Shown here: piece by piece, positions 8,414 through 16,540 of the stretch
Layout of the letters: each line of letters begins with the position of its first letter
Position numbering within the stretch: position 1 is the stretch's first letter
Assembly (NCBI RefSeq): GCF_040537815.1
Contig: NZ_JBEWSZ010000001.1
Location: forward strand, 4,898,001 to 4,962,000
Length of the DNA: 64,000 nucleotides
Reading direction: 5' to 3'
From: Mesorhizobium shangrilense
GTDB lineage: Bacteria; Pseudomonadota; Alphaproteobacteria; Rhizobiales; Rhizobiaceae
Position numbers and translations under genes: made by a program
Notes under the pieces: model-generated
What the model was told of the DNA's origin: nothing
Database searches by the model: none
Seen by the model: the letters and a program-made list of their open reading frames with translations, nothing else

Positions 8414-8932
8414 ATGCGTTCCACCACCCCTCTCGACACCTTCGCAGCAACCGGCCTCGCCATCGGTGGCGCTTTCGGCCTTGCCGGCACCTTCGTTGCC
8501 AGCGCTCCGCTGCGCGAAACACTCTGGACGATCGACGGCGTGGCACTCGTGGTGGCGACCGCGCTGCTGACGATGAAATACCAGCGGCTGGGGAACGATT
8601 GCGTGGCCGCCGGATTCTTGACCTTTCTCGCCGGCGAGAGCCTGCTGATGGCCGGCAATGCGGCGGGGCTGGAGGCCAGCGTGCCTTCCTATGTCGGCGG
8701 CATCACGCTTTGGGCGGCCGCACTGGTCATGGTCAGCGTGCCGAAAACGTTTGCCCTGTGGATGCGGCTCACCGCTGTTGTGGCCGCCGTGCTGTTTGTC
8801 GTCTCGGCTTGCATGATCATATGGGGCGCTCCCCTGCTGCCGACCTCGTCGCCTTTGCCCGCCGCCGGCTATCCGTTCCTGGTCCTCACCTTCATCGGCT
8901 GGATCTGGACGCTGCTGAAGCCCGCACGGTGA
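8414..8932 (+). CDS. Hypothetical multi-pass inner-membrane protein
   Basis: A 172-aa product with about five hydrophobic segments (around residues 10-30, 38-55, 60-85, 92-135 and 148-168) and short polar links, ending LKPAR. No named family was recognised. An upstream GGGGGAG about 8 nt before the ATG supports the start. GC content has returned to the background level, marking the right edge of the RT island. Confidence 0.75.
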   Translation: MRSTTPLDTFAATGLAIGGAFGLAGTFVASAPLRETLWTIDGVALVVATALLTMKYQRLGNDCVAAGFLTFLAGESLLMAGNAAGLEASVPSYVGGITLWAAALVMVSVPKTFALWMRLTAVVAAVLFVVSACMIIWGAPLLPTSSPLPAAGYPFLVLTFIGWIWTLLKPAR

Positions 8933-8948
8933 ACCGGTCCATGCGCCC

Positions 8949-9458
8949 ATGTCCGCGTCCGTCGAACTCCATAACAGCGCCACCGGAAAGATCTTTCCGG
9001 CAGTCGGGCCATTCCTGATCTCAGGGATTTTCGGCGTCTTCGCGCTGATGGGGCTGGCTTCGGGCGCTCCGGTTGGGGGCGTGCTGCTGGTGGCGGTGGT
9101 GGCGCTTGGCTGCCTGGGGTTCGGTTTCTTCATCGCGCACGGCGCCTTCGACACCAGCGCGCAGGTCGTGCTTGACGAGCACGGTTTTCGCGACCGGCGC
9201 GGCGGCGACGTGCTGGTGCCCTGGCGGACAGTGCGCAGCGTGCGCCTCGTTTCCGGCCAGGGTTCGTCGATGCTCAGCTTCGAACTGACGGGGCCGCCGC
9301 CCGATGCGATCCGCCACGCGCCCGCCAATGCGCTCGCCCGCTTCCTGCCCTTCGGTGGGAACACCGTGCACATGGAGGTCTCGTCGCTCGACATGAGCGG
9401 CGCCGACATGATGGCGGCGATCCACCAGTTGGCGCCGTATGTGAGGGTGGGGCGGTAG
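8949..9458 (+). CDS. Membrane-anchored PH-like domain protein (STM3941-like)
   Basis: A 169-aa product with two hydrophobic segments (about residues 18-38 and 42-66), then a soluble part with VVLDEHGFRDRRGGDVLVPW. This is the beta-strand pattern of small membrane-tethered PH-like proteins such as the STM3941 family. The function is unknown. It starts 16 bp after the preceding membrane-protein gene, so the pair may be co-transcribed. The ribosome-binding site is poor. Confidence 0.65.
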   Translation: MSASVELHNSATGKIFPAVGPFLISGIFGVFALMGLASGAPVGGVLLVAVVALGCLGFGFFIAHGAFDTSAQVVLDEHGFRDRRGGDVLVPWRTVRSVRLVSGQGSSMLSFELTGPPPDAIRHAPANALARFLPFGGNTVHMEVSSLDMSGADMMAAIHQLAPYVRVGR

Positions 9459-9506
9459 AGGCGTCTTGCCTCTTCCATGAGGGGAGAGGGAAAAGACGGG
9501 CGTCGG

Positions 9507-9690
9507 CGCTGCCCCTCACCTGCCTGCCGGCATCCTCTCCCCGTATGGGGACGGGGAGAGGGCGCTGTCATCGCCGGTTTCGCCACTTGTCTCTGTCCCA
9601 AGAAAAGGAGCCGGCGCTGCGGCCAGCTATTTTCTCCCGGTCACTATACGGGGAGAAATGCCCGGCAGGGCAATGAGGGGCGGCGCAGAC
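9507..9690. repeat. MITE-like palindromic repeat, family R3, copy 1
   Basis: Outer arms GCCCCTCACCTGCCTGCCGG and CCGGCAGGGCAATGAGGGGC are imperfect inverted repeats. Each is followed inward by a small hairpin, CTCTCCCCGTATGGGGACGGGGAGAG and TTCTCCCGGTCACTATACGGGGAGAA. The spacer of about 70 bp has no ORF. Two other copies are at 16342-16497 and 56668-56855. Location: between convergent genes. Confidence 0.75.
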
Positions 9691-9724
9691 TTCCGCAATG
9701 AGCGTCAGCCGGCTCCAAGGCACC

Positions 9725-11365
9725 TCACCCCTCAATCCAAACCTTCTCGAAATGCTGCTCCAGCGCCTGGTGCTGTTCGCAGCCTTCGACGCCCTTGCGG
9801 TAGGTGCGGTAGACGGAGCGCCAGTAGGGCTGGATGATGATGCCGGAGTCGCGCAGATTCTGTTCGATCTTGGCCATGATCTCCTTGCGGTGGACGGCGT
9901 CGGGCATGGCCAGCGCCTTGTCGAGCAGCGCGTCGAACTCCTTGTTGGCGTAGGCGCTTTCGTTCCAGGCGGCGCCGGATTTGTATGCGAGCGCCAGCAC
10001 CTGGACACCGAGCGGGCGGCCCAGCCATTCGGTGCAGGAGAAAGGGTATTTGCTCCAGTCGTTCCAGAAGGTGGCGGCGGGCAGCACGGTGCGCTTGATC
10101 TTGAGGCCGGCCTCGCGCATCTGCGCCGATATGGCGTCGGCTGTGCTCTTCTGCCATTCGACATCGACCGAGATGAGGTCGTATTCGTGGTCGGCCTTGC
10201 CGGAGGCGGCCAGCAGCTTCTTGGCCTCGTCCACATCGCGCTTGGCCGGGCCGATATCGGCATATTCGGGGTGCATGGGGCCGACATGGTGGTTGTCGGC
10301 GGGTTTTCCGCGACCATCGAGGCCAAGCTTCAGCACGGCGGAATTGTCGACGGCGAGCTGGGCGGCGCGGCGCAGCTTGACGTCGTCATAGGGCGCGTTG
10401 CCGACATTGAAGCGGGCGACGATGGTGGAGCCGGTGGCGATCTCGGAATTCTTCAGCCCCATCTTCCCGGTCTGCGACACCGCATCGGAGGCGGTTTCGT
10501 GGTCGGTGTCGATCTCGCCGGATTCGAAGGCCGACAGCATGGCGTTGGGGTCGGAGCCGTAATCGACCCATTTGATGCCGTCGAGCCAGAACGCGCCCTT
10601 CCACCAGGGCTTGTCCTTGCGCTTCACCTCGGCGCCCGTCTCGGCGTCCCAGCTGACCAGTTCGCAGGGGCCGGTGGTGATGGCCAGCGCCTTCCTGGGG
10701 TCGCCGTCGCCTTCATAGGAGCGGTGCATGATCAGCGCCGGATAGTCGGCCATGCCGGCGACCAGCGAAATGTCGGGCTTCGGCAAATTGAGCTTTATGG
10801 TGAAGTCGTCGACCTTCTGGATGCCGCCATCGACCACCTTCTTGGTGTCGGCATTGACCAGCGCGCCCATGCGCGCGGCGACCGAATTGCCGGCGACGCC
10901 GGCCTCGCACCAGCGGGTGAGATTGTGCACGACATCGTCGGCGTTGAAGGTGTCGCCGTTCGACCAGGTGACGCCCTTGCGCACATGCAGCGTGAGCGTC
11001 TTGGCGTCGTCGCTCATCTCCCACTTTTCCAGCAACCAGGGCTCGAAGGTGAAGTCGGTGTTCCAGCGCACCAGATATTCGTTGCAGTGGCGCGCGACAT
11101 TGGACATTTCCACGCCGTCGAAGGTGCGCGGGTCCTTGAAACCCTTGACGTTCATGGCAACACGCAGCACGCCGCCACGCTTGGGTTCGGCCGCGCGGGC
11201 AGGGGTGGGGGCGAGGCCGCCGAGCGCCAGCGCGCCGGCGGCGCTGACGCCGAGGCCGGCCATCAGAGCGAAATATTCGCGGCGGTTGATGCCGCCTTTC
11301 CTGAAATCCTCGGCGACGGGTTTGGCTTGCGGGTGCAGTTTGCGGTCGGTCAGCATGAACTTCAT
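9725..11365 (-). CDS. Tat-exported ABC transporter substrate-binding protein, peptide/opine family 5
   Basis: A 546-aa solute-binding protein of the DppA/OppA superfamily. The N-terminus carries a twin-arginine signal ([11 protein letters not shown] followed by a hydrophobic stretch, ending ARA). The body has the family landmarks [31 protein letters not shown] and a C-terminal WIEG. The ATG at 11365 is chosen for the signal peptide and the AGGGGAACG box upstream. No permease or ATPase gene adjoins it, so it depends on membrane components coded elsewhere. The neighbouring cassette of hydrolases on the same strand may act on its ligand, but this is conjecture. Confidence 0.92.
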   Translation of the reverse strand: MKFMLTDRKLHPQAKPVAEDFRKGGINRREYFALMAGLGVSAAGALALGGLAPTPARAAEPKRGGVLRVAMNVKGFKDPRTFDGVEMSNVARHCNEYLVRWNTDFTFEPWLLEKWEMSDDAKTLTLHVRKGVTWSNGDTFNADDVVHNLTRWCEAGVAGNSVAARMGALVNADTKKVVDGGIQKVDDFTIKLNLPKPDISLVAGMADYPALIMHRSYEGDGDPRKALAITTGPCELVSWDAETGAEVKRKDKPWWKGAFWLDGIKWVDYGSDPNAMLSAFESGEIDTDHETASDAVSQTGKMGLKNSEIATGSTIVARFNVGNAPYDDVKLRRAAQLAVDNSAVLKLGLDGRGKPADNHHVGPMHPEYADIGPAKRDVDEAKKLLAASGKADHEYDLISVDVEWQKSTADAISAQMREAGLKIKRTVLPAATFWNDWSKYPFSCTEWLGRPLGVQVLALAYKSGAAWNESAYANKEFDALLDKALAMPDAVHRKEIMAKIEQNLRDSGIIIQPYWRSVYRTYRKGVEGCEQHQALEQHFEKVWIEG

Positions 11366-11514
11366 CGTCGTTCCCCTGTTGTTGGGCGGGGCGGACGCGA
11401 CCGCCGGGACGCCATTGCCTGATGGGCGAATGATAGGGCGGGGTGACGTTGGGGAGTGTTCGGGAATCCGCAGGAGTTGTGCGGTGCTCCGCAGGGCCAA
11501 TCGGCGTGGCGCCG

Positions 11515-11697
11515 ATCTCCCCCCTCGAGGGGGAGATGTCGCCGAAGGCGACAGAGGGGGTCGGCACGACTGGACGCGACGCCCTACCTTCAGACGTCCT
11601 GCCTTCAAAAGATGATGCTGGCGCTTCACGCGCGGGGACCCCCTCTGCCCTGCCGGGCATCTCCCCCTCAAGGGGGGAGATTGGCGCTCCGCCGATG
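11515..11697. repeat. Intergenic palindromic repeat, family R1, copy 2
   Basis: Left arm ATCTCCCCCCTCGAGGGGGAGAT with TCGCCGAAGGCGACAGAGGGGG, right arm ACCCCCTCTGCCCTGCCGGG and CTCCCCCTCAAGGGGGGAGA. It fills most of the 336-bp gap between the binding-protein gene and the hydrolase gene; the rest of that gap shows only the binding-protein leader. Confidence 0.75.
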
Positions 11698-11701
11698 CGC
11701 C

Positions 11702-12730
11702 TCAATACGGCCAATCACCCCGGCCCAGCGCACCGACCGCCGCAACGATCCGCGCAAAAGCATCCGCCGCGGCCGGCACCGTGGTGCGGGCGCGCAGGAA
11801 GGAGTGCACGAGGCGTTTCTCCTCGTGCCACCACGCCTTGCCGTCGGCGGCCAGGATGCCGTCGCGGTAGGCTTCTCCATCCGACGACAGTGGGTCACAT
11901 TCGGCCGTGATGATCACGGTCGGCGGCAGGCCGGAGAAATCGCTGTCGCGCAGCGGCGAGAAGGACGGGTCAGCCGGTGATTGCCGCTTGGCCGAGCGGA
12001 CATCGCTGTAGAAGGCGATGTCGTGCACCGACAGCAGCGGCGCGTCGGCGTGCTCGATATAGGAGCCGGCGGTCTCGTCACCGCCGAGGCCAGGATAGAT
12101 CAGCACCTGGCCGATCGCGGCGCGCGGGTGGCGGCGCGTCGCTTGCGCCACCGCGGCCGCGAGATTGCCGCCGGCGCTTTCGCCGCACAGCACCACCGGC
12201 AGGCCGGTTGTCGCCGCCCATTCGAAAGCGGCAACCGCGTCGTAGAAGGCGGCGGGGTGGAGATGCTCGGGCGCCAGCCGGTAGTCGACCGACAGTACGT
12301 CGAAGCCGGTGCCCGCGCAGAGCTCGGCGCAGATGTCGTCATGGCTGTCGAGCCCGCCGAGGATGAAGCCGCCGCCATGATAGTAGACGACAAGCGCTGG
12401 GGTCGCCCTGTCGGCCAGCTGGTAGCGCCTGACCGGGATGTCGCGGCCGGCAGCGGCGATCAGACCGTCGCTGGCCCTCAGCCCGGACGGCGGCCCCCGG
12501 TGGAAGGCCCGGCACATCTTGTCATAGACCGCGCGCTGCTTGTCGATGGGCAGGCCGATGACCTCGGGCGGATACCAGGCGTTGACCGCATCGATATAGG
12601 CCCACAGGCTTGGGTCGAGCCGCGTCTGATATTTGCCGCGACTGGTCATTTCAGTCTGCTCGGCTCCTTGCCTGGGCATGGGGTTGTCCCGCTGCACATT
12701 TTGGGCTGGGGGCATGCCTTTGGGCGCCAT
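11702..12730 (-). CDS. Alpha/beta hydrolase, hormone-sensitive-lipase (family IV) esterase type
   Basis: A 342-aa product. The HSL-family oxyanion motif HGGGF and nucleophile motif GESAGGN are visible, with a C-terminal acid/His pair plausible in AECDPL and LVHSF. The family hydrolyses short-chain carboxylic esters or amides. The start ATG at 12730 overlaps the TAA of the upstream isochorismatase-like gene (TAATG), so translation is probably coupled; a shorter start at 12649 is possible. It is the last gene of a GlxA/M24/isochorismatase/hydrolase series. Confidence 0.9.
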   Translation of the reverse strand: MAPKGMPPAQNVQRDNPMPRQGAEQTEMTSRGKYQTRLDPSLWAYIDAVNAWYPPEVIGLPIDKQRAVYDKMCRAFHRGPPSGLRASDGLIAAAGRDIPVRRYQLADRATPALVVYYHGGGFILGGLDSHDDICAELCAGTGFDVLSVDYRLAPEHLHPAAFYDAVAAFEWAATTGLPVVLCGESAGGNLAAAVAQATRRHPRAAIGQVLIYPGLGGDETAGSYIEHADAPLLSVHDIAFYSDVRSAKRQSPADPSFSPLRDSDFSGLPPTVIITAECDPLSSDGEAYRDGILAADGKAWWHEEKRLVHSFLRARTTVPAAADAFARIVAAVGALGRGDWPY

Positions 12731-13410
12731 TACAGCTCCGCGTAGAGCCGGGCCGCGTTGTCGAAGGTGAAGCGCAGCGGCACCGAGCCCTCGACCTGCC
12801 AGGCGGTGACCGTCTCGCCGGCGAGCAACCGGCAGGCGGCGTCGGTATCGACGACCGCGCCGCCATAGAGCCGGTTGGCGAGGTTGAGGATGCCGGTCTG
12901 GTGCATGGCCGCGCTGCCGCTGCCGCAGGCATCCTTGACCAGCAGCACGCGAAATCCCCCTGCCACCGCGTCCTTGACCGACGCGTCGATGCAGGCCTCG
13001 GTCCACACGCCGGCGACGACCAGCCATTCGATGCCGGCGGATCTGAGATCGCCGGTCGCCGGACCCGAACGGAAGGCACTGGCCTCGGCCTTGATCAGCA
13101 GCGCCTCGCCATCGGCGGGCGCCACCTCATGGCAGATCGCGGTCAGCGGATCGCTCTTGTCGGAGAAGGCCGACTTGCCGTCGGCATCGAGCGGATGAAA
13201 CGGCCGGTCCTGCTTGTCGAGATCGACGATGTAGGCCCAGTGGTAGAGCGGCACATGGTATTGCCGCGCCGCCGCCTGCAGACGCCTGACGTTGGCGAGG
13301 ACGCCGGCAAAGCCTTCGACCAGATAGCGCGGGTCCTGCCGGTGCTCTTCCTGCAGGTCGATGAAGACAGCGGCCACCGTGCCGCGCTTGATGGAGATGG
13401 GGCTTTTCAT
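12730..13410 (-). CDS. Isochorismatase-family cysteine hydrolase
   Basis: A 226-aa product with the Asp-Lys-Cys catalytic set of the superfamily: Asp in VFIDLQEEH (near residue 18), Lys in LLIKAEASAF and Cys in VWTEACIDASV. Members include isochorismatases, nicotinamidases, N-carbamoylsarcosine amidases and biuret/ureide hydrolases; the substrate cannot be read from sequence. Its stop overlaps the start of the alpha/beta hydrolase. Association with a creatinase-fold protein and a GlxA regulator suggests catabolism of a small amide or N-methylated compound (inference). Confidence 0.9.
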   Translation of the reverse strand: MKSPISIKRGTVAAVFIDLQEEHRQDPRYLVEGFAGVLANVRRLQAAARQYHVPLYHWAYIVDLDKQDRPFHPLDADGKSAFSDKSDPLTAICHEVAPADGEALLIKAEASAFRSGPATGDLRSAGIEWLVVAGVWTEACIDASVKDAVAGGFRVLLVKDACGSGSAAMHQTGILNLANRLYGGAVVDTDAACRLLAGETVTAWQVEGSVPLRFTFDNAARLYAEL

Positions 13411-13756
13411 GCTGCGCCTAGGGTCTTGGCTTCGTCATGGATGGACGGCCTTGCTTGGTCAAACGCCGACGTCGCCCCCTTCTGCGAACTGGTGCAAGCA
13501 GCGGTGATCGGCCGAAGCACCCCCACCTTCGTCATCCCAGGGCGAAGCAGGAGCGAAGCTCCGTCGCGGAGACCCTGGGATCCATGCCGTGACCTTGGCC
13601 GAGGAGTGCAGCAGGGCAGAACTTGCACCGTTGCGGCGCGCTGAAGTCGCGGCATGGATACCAGGGTCCGCGCCGCGTCGCTGCGCTCCTTGCTTCGCCC
13701 TGGGATGACGAAGGGATGGGCGTTCGCGCCAGTCGTCAAAAGATGCGAAACCAGCA
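13411..13756. repeat. Gap with inverted palindromic repeat, family R4
   Basis: This 346-bp gap holds no convincing gene. Near 13523-13580 is CGTCATCCCAGGGCGAAGCA continuing to GACCCTGGGATCCATG. Near 13648-13712 the inverse occurs, GCATGGATACCAGGGTC to GCCCTGGGATGACGAAGG. The two halves are inverted copies of one palindromic unit. A single related unit is at about 35511-35556. This separates the M24 gene from the isochorismatase-like gene. Confidence 0.65.
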
Positions 13757-15061
13757 TCAAAGCTGTTTCTCCAGAAACTCATCCTCATAGGGAAAACGCG
13801 ACAGAAGTTCGGTGCCGGTGTCGGTGATCAGGATCTCGTCCTCCAGCTTGACGCCCTCGCGGCCGCCCTTCTCGCCGATATAGCTTTCCACGCTCACCAC
13901 CATGCCTGGCACGATATGGCCGTCGCGGCCATAGGTCGCGTAGTCCATGGCATGCGCGATGAACGGTGTTTCGCCATGCATGCCGACGCCATGCATGACC
14001 GAGGTGTAGCGCTGGTCGACAAAACGGTCCGGGATTTTCCACGCCTTCTCGGCGATCTCGCGAAAAGCCATGCCGGGCTTGACGATCGAAATGTTGTGCT
14101 GAACCTGGTCGTGCGCCATGCGGTAGAGCGACTTCTGGTAGTCGGTCGGCTTGCCCGGGCCGCAGCGGAAGGTGCGCGAAAAATCGGAATAATAGCCGTA
14201 GCAGCCGATCGTGTCGGTATCGAGCGCCAGCAGTTCGCCCGGCCGGATCTTGCGGCCGCTGGCCTCGTTGAACCACGGATTGGTGCGCTGGCCGGAGGTG
14301 AGCAGCCTGGTCTCGATGAACTCGCCGCCCTGGCGAATGACCTCGCCATACATGATGGCGAACAGGTCGTTTTCGGAGACGCCGGGCTTGATCGCCTCGC
14401 GCACCGCATAGACGGCGGCCTCGGCGCCGGCCATCGACACCTGCAGGCATTTGACTTCCTCGGGCGTCTTCACGGCGCGCACAGCCAGGATCTCACCCTG
14501 GCAATCCCGCACCTCGCAGCCGCGCTTTTCCAGGGCCAGCGCCTGCAGATGGCTGCAGCGGTCGAGGCCGAGCTTCATCGAGCCGCCGCCATGCTTCTTC
14601 AGGAGCTCGGCGATCTCGTCGGCGAAGGGACCGGCGGTTTCATCGTCGCGGCCAGAGACCGACGACCAGACGAGCTTGGAGGGACGCGCTTCGTCGATCG
14701 TGTCGAGCACCATCGAGACATGATAGCTCTGCGGGTATTCGAACAGCACGATCGGCCCAACGGTCGGGATAAAGAAATAGCGGGTGGAGTTGCGCAGGAA
14801 ATAGCCGAACATGTTGCGCGAGCCGGTGGCGTAGCGCTGGTTGTAGGGGTCGAACAGCACGACGCCACCATAGCCGGCCTCGCGCATCCAGCCGCGCAGT
14901 TTTGCCAGCCGTCCCTTGCGCAGCGCGTCGGCATCGATGAAGGACGGCTCGGTGTCGGACAGCCACATGCCGCCGGCCGGATCGGCGGCGGCGGGGTGGC
15001 GCATGCGGTCCTTGAAGTCCACGTCTTCGGTGCTGTCGGGTTCGAATACGACGATGCTCAT
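13757..15061 (-). CDS. M24 (creatinase-fold) protein related to DddP
   Basis: A 434-aa product of the M24 metallopeptidase/creatinase fold. The C-terminal domain closely follows the DMSP lyase DddP: GGEFIETRLLTSGQRTNPWF, LALDTDTIG, YSDFSRTF, MHGVG, VESYIGEKGG and VKLEDEI. Metal ligands are predicted as Asp281, Asp283, Asp293, His357, Glu392 and Glu407. These match remembered DddP ligands (295/297/307/371/406/421) with a constant offset of 14. Tyr352 is also kept, but the position of the catalytic Asp377 is Gly363. It is therefore more likely a DddP-like hydrolase or peptidase than a DMSP lyase. Confidence 0.85.
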   Translation of the reverse strand: MSIVVFEPDSTEDVDFKDRMRHPAAADPAGGMWLSDTEPSFIDADALRKGRLAKLRGWMREAGYGGVVLFDPYNQRYATGSRNMFGYFLRNSTRYFFIPTVGPIVLFEYPQSYHVSMVLDTIDEARPSKLVWSSVSGRDDETAGPFADEIAELLKKHGGGSMKLGLDRCSHLQALALEKRGCEVRDCQGEILAVRAVKTPEEVKCLQVSMAGAEAAVYAVREAIKPGVSENDLFAIMYGEVIRQGGEFIETRLLTSGQRTNPWFNEASGRKIRPGELLALDTDTIGCYGYYSDFSRTFRCGPGKPTDYQKSLYRMAHDQVQHNISIVKPGMAFREIAEKAWKIPDRFVDQRYTSVMHGVGMHGETPFIAHAMDYATYGRDGHIVPGMVVSVESYIGEKGGREGVKLEDEILITDTGTELLSRFPYEDEFLEKQL

Positions 15062-15243
15062 GGGTGCCTGGCCTTGGGTGGGTTTTGAGCGCTGACCATG
15101 GCGCAGGAGCGGCGGAAGGATTGTGCGGAAAACCGCGTATGTTGTGCAGGATGCCGCTGGACCTGCAACGTATGGCGCTGCCCCAGCCTCCGCTTCGCTC
15201 GGCTGACCATTCCGGGGCGAGCCACGTGTCTTGCCCGTCCTTC

Positions 15244-15282
15244 GGACCCCCTCTTCTCCCCAGCGGGGAGAAGAGGGGGTCC
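15244..15282. repeat. Perfect 18-bp hairpin after the GlxA-type gene
   Basis: Arms 15244-15261 (GGACCCCCTCTTCTCCCC) and 15265-15282 are exact complements around the loop AGC. On the minus strand it begins 16 nt after the regulator's stop codon, where a terminator would lie. No U-run follows, so simple intrinsic termination is doubtful; mRNA end protection or a repeat fragment are alternatives. Confidence 0.7.
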
Positions 15283-15298
15283 TTATAAAGTGCTGGCT

Positions 15299-16270
15299 CT
15301 AATGCCTTCGCGCCAGTTTCGGCGGGTGCCCATGCTCCTCGCGAAACGCCCGCGCGAAACTCGACATCGAGGCGAAGCCGCAGGCCAGCGCCACGTCGCG
15401 CACGGCGAGCGTCGAATGCGCCAGCAGATCGGCGGCGCGTTTCAGCCTGAGCCGCCGGTAATAGCCATTGGGCGAGATGGCGAGTTCGGAACGAAAGGAG
15501 CGTTCGAGCTTGTCGGAGGAGACGCCGAGCCGCGCGGTCAGTTCCGCCATGCCCAGCCGCTCCTCCACCGCGTCCTCCATGATGGCGATGGCCGACAGTA
15601 CCAGTTCGTTCTGGACGCCGGTGCGCAGGCGCAGCGGCATCAGCTTGCGGTCGACACTCGACCGCAACTGGCTGTGCACGAACCATTCGGCGACGCCGGC
15701 GGCAAGCTCGGCGCCATAGTCGCGGGTGATGATCTCCAGCATCATGTCGAGGCTGCCGACCCCGCCAGCCGAAGTAAAACGCTTGCGGTCGATGACATAG
15801 AGGTCGCGCCGCAGCTCGATGTTGGGGAAGGCCTCGGTGAAGGCCGCCTGGCTGGTCCAGTGCAAGGTGCAGGCATGGCCGTCGAGCAGGCCGGCGCGGG
15901 CGAGGAAGAAGGCGGCATCCGCCACCGCGCCGATATGGGCGCCGCCCCGCAGGCTCCGACGGATCCAGCTTGCGGCATCCTCGGCAACGAGATGATCGGC
16001 GTCACCCCCGGAGCAGACGACGATGCGATCGACCTTCGGCGCATCCTCGGCATAAAAGCCCGGCTGGATGACGACGCCGTTCGAGGCCTCGACCGGGCCT
16101 TGCGTCGCCCCGACGATGATCCAGCGATAGCACTGCCGTTTCGCCAGGATGTTGGCGGCGCGCAGCGGCTCGATGACGGAACTGAACGCCATCATTGGGA
16201 AACCGGGGAACACCAGTATGGCGAAGGTGATGGGAGTTTCCGTGGGCTTTGGTGGTTCGCACGTGGGCAT
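15299..16270 (-). CDS. GlxA-family (DJ-1/PfpI plus AraC) transcriptional regulator
   Basis: A 323-aa regulator. Residues about 15-185 form a DJ-1/PfpI-like amidotransferase domain (FAILVFPGFPMMAFSSVIEP). Residues about 215-320 form an AraC-type DNA-binding domain with two helix-turn-helices (GMAELTARLGVSSDKLERSF and VRDVALACGFASMSSFARAF). Relatives control catabolism of quaternary amines, carnitine, arginine or similar nitrogen compounds. It heads the same-strand cassette with the DddP-like protein and hydrolases and is the likely regulator of it. Confidence 0.93.
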   Translation of the reverse strand: MPTCEPPKPTETPITFAILVFPGFPMMAFSSVIEPLRAANILAKRQCYRWIIVGATQGPVEASNGVVIQPGFYAEDAPKVDRIVVCSGGDADHLVAEDAASWIRRSLRGGAHIGAVADAAFFLARAGLLDGHACTLHWTSQAAFTEAFPNIELRRDLYVIDRKRFTSAGGVGSLDMMLEIITRDYGAELAAGVAEWFVHSQLRSSVDRKLMPLRLRTGVQNELVLSAIAIMEDAVEERLGMAELTARLGVSSDKLERSFRSELAISPNGYYRRLRLKRAADLLAHSTLAVRDVALACGFASMSSFARAFREEHGHPPKLARRH

Positions 16271-16341
16271 GGGCGCTACAATTCGGGCGATTGGCGTCCG
16301 GGGTCAACAGCGCCGATGGTCGGTCCATTACCATGAGACGT

Positions 16342-16497
16342 CAGCGCTGTCCCTCATTGCCCTGCCGGGCATTTCTCCCCGTAAACGGGGCGAAAGGGGC
16401 CAACCGCTGCCGCCGGCGATTGGCGAAACCGGCGACGACAGCGTCCCTCGCTCCGTTTACGGGGAGAGGATGCCGGCTGGCAGGTGAGGGGCGGCGC
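16342..16497. repeat. MITE-like palindromic repeat, family R3, copy 2
   Basis: Ends GTCCCTCATTGCCCTGCCGG and CCGGCTGGCAGGTGAGGGGC, with inner hairpin pieces TTCTCCCCGTAAACGGGGCGAA and CTCCGTTTACGGGGAGAGG. It fills the gap between the regulator's promoter region and the 3' end of the trans-sulfuration gene. Confidence 0.75.
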
Positions 16498-16540
16498 TGG
16501 CTTTCGAGATTGGCTCGCCCAATGGGAACGCCGCGGTCCC

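Noticed and set aside
9698..11422. A 574-codon plus-strand frame opposite the binding-protein gene
   Set aside because: Complement of a clear Tat-exported binding protein; composition is typical of an antisense shadow.
13757..15061. Annotation as the DMSP lyase DddP
   Set aside because: The catalytic Asp position is Gly363, so the specific name was not used despite strong overall similarity.
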